In this document: in pieces, positions 61,001 to 64,000 of the stretch
Position numbering within the stretch: position 1 is the first letter of the stretch
Layout: the number at the start of each line of letters is the position of its first letter
From: Jeotgalibaca sp. MA1X17-3
Lineage (GTDB): Bacteria > Bacillota > Bacilli > Lactobacillales > Aerococcaceae
Reading direction: 5' to 3'
Assembly: GCF_021513155.1 (NCBI RefSeq)
Contig: NZ_CP090983.1
Span: forward strand, 1,721,001 to 1,785,000
DNA length: 64,000 bases
The notes under the pieces: generated by a model
Told to the model about the DNA's origin: nothing
Database searches by the model: none
The model's input: only the letters and a program-made list of their open reading frames with translations
Made by a program: the position numbers and the translations under genes

Positions 61001-62355
61001 TTATTCAAATATCGATTGAAAGAATTTTTTCATTTGCTCAAAGATTCCTGCTTTTTTAGGTTCTGTTGAGTATGTTTCTTGTACTGCTATTTGCCTATTT
61101 TGATCTACATTTATCTCTTCTTTTTGTTGAAGTGGTACAATTTTTTGTTTTGGTGGTTGTGTGTATGTTTGATTATGAGTTTGTGCTGATACTGGGTTTT
61201 GTATCTTATTCTTGGTCACTTGATAAATATCATCTTGCTCTGCGATAAATTTTATAAGCCCAAGACTTGTTGCAAAGATTGGATTACGCATTCCCATTTG
61301 TTCTGGAATGTACATTTTCACATTGACTCCAAAAATTTCTTCAGCAAGTTCTAATACACCTGGTAAAGCAGATCCTCCACCAGTCAAAACAATTCCACCT
61401 GGTAAATCAAGTGCTTCCACTTGATCGAGTGCGTGTTTTACATTTTCAAATGTTTGATTGATACGAGCCTCAATAATTTCAGCTAGATATTTTTCGTCCA
61501 CACGTACAGGATTTTCTTTTCCAATAATTTCAACTGAAAAATATTCTTCATCTGAAGCATCTGCAGAAACAGCATATCCATAATCTCGCTTTATCTTTTC
61601 AGCATGATCCATTGTTGTATTCAAAATGATGGAAATATCTTTTGTAACATTTTCTCCACCTTCTGGATCAACGTATACAAATTTTAATTGATCGTCATGC
61701 ATTACGGAGGATGTTGTTTGCCCGCCGCCCATATCAATTAAAATTGTTCCAAAATCACGTTCTCCTTTGCTCATAGCAATACTAGAAACCGCTAGAGGCT
61801 GGACAACCATATCTTCGATATGTAATCCTGCTCTTTCTACACAACGTTTTATATTATGTACTACCGTTTTAGGCCCGGTAATCATACTTGCATATAATTC
61901 CAGTCGAACACCAATCATTCCTCTTGGATCACGAATGCCATCGAAGCCATCTACAATGAACTCTTCAGGGATTACTGAAATAATCTCACGTTCTGGAGGT
62001 AATGACCTTACTTTTGCTGCATGAAAGACACTTTTTACATCTGTGTCTGTAATTTCTTTATTTTCATTTGCTACCCCATACATACCATGACAAGGTTCAA
62101 TATTAATTTGGTTGCCAGGAATCCCGACAATCACATCTTTTATTGCAATATCTGCTTTTTTTCTGCTTGGCTTACTGCTTTTTTAATGGAGTCTACCGTT
62201 TCATCGATATCAACAATCACTCCACGGCTAAGCCCCCTAGACACTTCATTCCCTACTCCAATAATGTTCAACTGATTATTTACATATTCTGCCACAACTA
62301 TTTTTATTGAAGTAGTTCCAATATCTAGGCTGACAAACAAACCTTGATTCTTCAT
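61001..62355 (-). CDS. ftsA: Cell division protein FtsA (needs one -1 shift)
   Basis: Zero frame from ATG 62355 (GGAGG upstream) runs 67 codons into the A7 run at 62156-62162 and stops soon after (62140). The -1 frame from GCA 62155 continues 384 codons; joined 451 residues with a perfect FtsA junction (AEKKADIAIKDVIVGIPGN). Actin-like: DIGTTSIKIVVAE, IDMGGGQTTSSVM, GGIVLTGGGSALPGV, and a C-terminal membrane helix (FEQMKKFFQSIFE). The in-phase A AAA AAG heptamer lies at the junction. Tethers FtsZ to the membrane. Confidence 0.93.
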
Positions 62356-62679
62356 TTTTATTGAAACCTCCATTTTCCGCTTTTTAACCCGCAGTCTCGA
62401 GGCGTTGATCCGTTCCACACAAAGTATCGAACGATTTTGGGAAAGCTTTTTTTAGAAAGCTAAGCCATTTATTAACCTACTAAACTGCAATGACTGTTAT
62501 CATTTCTTGTTCAAAAATTCATTTTTAATAAAATTGTTTATACCTTATATATTTTAGCATACCTCATGCTCATTTTTGAAGTTTTTCGAAAATTATTATT
62601 ACTTCTTTCCTTATTACTCAAAATTCAGCACTAATATGAGAGTTTTTTCTATTAATGGTTCTACAATAGACAAAAAAAC
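62356..62679. other. Intergenic region between divIB and ftsA
   Basis: 324 bases with no credible gene. An extended -10 (TGC TAAAAT, leftward, 62559-62551) may start an ftsA-ftsZ transcript. An AT-rich inverted repeat (AGTTTTTTCTATT at 62641-62653 with AATAGAC and A7CT at 62665-62680) lies just after divIB. Several short T/A runs follow. Confidence 0.5.
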
Positions 62680-63680
62680 TTATTCTTCTATTTCTAAGTC
62701 CACAAGGTCTTTATCATCTTTTGTATTTTCCCCTTTGTCAAAAGGTTGGAAAAACACACCTACTTCCATATCAATCGTTCCCTTTTGCTCACCGATTTGA
62801 TTTAAAATATCAGGATAGTAGCTAATTTTATTGGAAAAATCTTTTAAATTTGCTTTTATTTGATTCCCATCATTCATAAATAAAAGGATCGTATATGGAT
62901 TCTCAGCATTTCCAGTATAGTTAATATCGGAAATGCTATTTTGAATTTCTTCACTTACTGTATTTAGCTCCGTAACAATCGTATCTAAATACAAGTCATC
63001 TTCAAAGTTTTTGAGAATAATTTTACTTCCTCTTGGTATTTTCTCTATATCTTTTAAAATAATACCCGTCTCCAAAACATTTTGATAGCCCATTTCAGTT
63101 TCGATGTAGGCAATCGTTTGAAAATCAGAGACAGACAAAGAAATATCATTTAGCCCTTGCCAGTTTATCTCTACTTTTTTTATTTGTGGCAACTCTTCTT
63201 TTATTTCTTTTGTAATACTCTCTTCACTTGTAATAACACCCAGCATGGTTTTTTGACTCGTGATATGACTTGCATCAATAATGAGTTGTTCTGGAATTTG
63301 CGTATCTCCCCTTACATGTACATGATTAACATGCCCATAAGAAGAAAGTAGATATCCCGTAATTAAAATTCCAGATATAAAAAATGTATAAAGAAAAAGA
63401 TAGGATATCTTTTTTTGCTCTTCTTTTTTTGGTTTTTCTCTTTCTTTGTTGAACATTGCTTTCAATTTAGGAAAAGAGGCCTCTCCTTTCGGTTTTTCCA
63501 TTTTCTCCTCAATTGAAAAACTTGTTGAACTCTCTTGCCTATCTTTTATTGCTTCACTTTCTTGTTCTTGTTTTCTAGCATATTCCATTTGTGCTTGTTG
63601 CAAAGGCGTCTGAGCCTTTATCTTTTTTTATTTTGGGATTTTATATGTAAGGACTTAAACGGACGAAAGCGTTCAAACAT
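62680..63680 (-). CDS. divIB: Cell division protein DivIB/FtsQ (needs one -1 shift)
   Basis: ATG 63680 has AAGGTGGTGGG upstream but its frame ends at TAA 63620-63618 after MFERFRPFKSLHIKSQN. A -1 shift in the A7 run 63623-63629 gives KKKIKAQTP and joins the 307-codon frame, total about 333 residues. That frame alone starts with a TTG at 63603 and no site. One membrane helix (LFLYTFFISGILITGYLL), POTRA-like and beta domains follow (VNHVHVRGDTQIPEQLI). Septal protein of the DivIB-DivIC-FtsL complex. Confidence 0.85.
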
Positions 63681-63693
63681 TATCCCACCACCT

Positions 63694-64000
63694 TTACTCT
63701 TCGATTACTTCTTTAACCACTGCCGCTAAGCGATCAGCGGCATCAGGAATACCTAAACTACGTGCAGCTTCTGCCATATTTTTTTGTTTTTCTTGATTCA
63801 TCATCAATGAATCAATTGCTTCAAACATTACTTTTGCATCCAATTCTTTTTCTTCTAAGATAAGGGCAGCACCTTTTTTCTCTAAGCTCTGTGCATTTTT
63901 CAACTGATGATTATTCGTTACATAAGGACTAGGAATCAAAATACTAGGAATTCCTAGAGCTGTTAATTCAGTTAGAGTAGTAGCACCACTACGGCAAACA
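63694..64000 (-). CDS. murG: MurG, C-terminal part (gene continues beyond the window)
   Basis: The frame enters from the window edge and reads VCRSGATTLTELTALGIPSI, then LIPSPYVTNNHQ, the UDP-GlcNAc donor-binding region of MurG, and ends VVKEVIEE at 63694. It transfers GlcNAc to lipid I to make lipid II. It precedes divIB by 13 bases. Confidence 0.95.
   Translation of the reverse strand, partial: VCRSGATTLTELTALGIPSILIPSPYVTNNHQLKNAQSLEKKGAALILEEKELDAKVMFEAIDSLMMNQEKQKNMAEAARSLGIPDAADRLAAVVKEVIEE

Noticed and set aside
61001..62134. Treating the larger ftsA frame as a naturally short FtsA
   Set aside because: It would lack the first ATP-binding segment, which is present in the upstream frame with a good ribosome site.
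1..64000. CRISPR arrays, rRNA or tRNA genes and insertion sequences
   Set aside because: No regularly spaced repeats, no cloverleaf-like or rRNA sequence and no transposase were noticed on reading; a covariance scan was not possible.

Overview
The window is an AT-rich low-GC Gram-positive chromosome segment. The housekeeping synteny (murG-divIB-ftsA-ftsZ-yggS-sepF-yggT-ylmH-divIVA-ileS, and ezrA-cysteine desulfurase-thiI-tpx-valS-folC-radC) points to Lactobacillales, most likely the Carnobacteriaceae/Enterococcaceae side. No rRNA gene supports this, so it is an inference from gene order and protein character.

Positions 1 to about 37,400 are a siphovirus-type prophage inserted in radC by a large serine integrase. 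Only the right junction is inside the window: the radC 5' part (37,410-37,877) stops abruptly next to the integrase. The left junction lies beyond base 1. Read from the right, the prophage holds: integrase, CI-like repressor and Cro-like repressor with shared operators (34.9-37.4 kb); a pocket of small genes on both strands (33.1-34.9 kb); a leftward early operon with a Rad50/SbcC-like ATPase, RecT, MBL-fold hydrolase, replisome organiser, DnaC-like loader, RecU-like resolvase, SSB and many tiny translationally coupled genes (22.5-33.1 kb); a RinA-like late regulator (22.1-22.5 kb); a terminator-rich control region (21.8-22.1 kb); HNH nuclease, terminases, portal, ClpP-like protease, HK97-type capsid and head-tail joining genes (14.1-21.8 kb); tail genes with a gpG/gpGT frameshift, tape measure, Dit and a 1,582-residue tail spike with three copies of one module (2.5-14.1 kb); holin and amidase (1.0-2.4 kb); and a two-gene unit with its own promoter and terminator at the far left (28-961), which looks like a lysogeny-expressed moron.

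Positions 37.4-64 kb are chromosomal. They hold truncated radC, folC, T-box-controlled valS, tpx, thiI with its sulfur donor, ezrA, rpsD with an S4-type leader, a nicotinamidase-like gene, mtnN, a small membrane gene, an ADP-ribose pyrophosphatase, an xpaC-telA pair, a GlsB/YmgE-type membrane gene, a cold-shock gene, T-box-controlled ileS, and the division cluster from divIVA to ftsA, divIB and the C-terminal part of murG.

The most striking cross-cutting signal is that six genes (phage integrase, phage ClpP-like protease, folC, a small membrane gene, ftsA, divIB) are each broken at or near a run of A and each is restored by one -1 shift. In four of them the in-phase heptamer A AAA AAG is present, and in a fifth A AAA AAA. 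Homopolymer under-calling is the simplest explanation, but translational slippage is a testable alternative. The phage gpG/gpGT switch at G GGA AAG is separate and is a well-known type of programmed frameshift.
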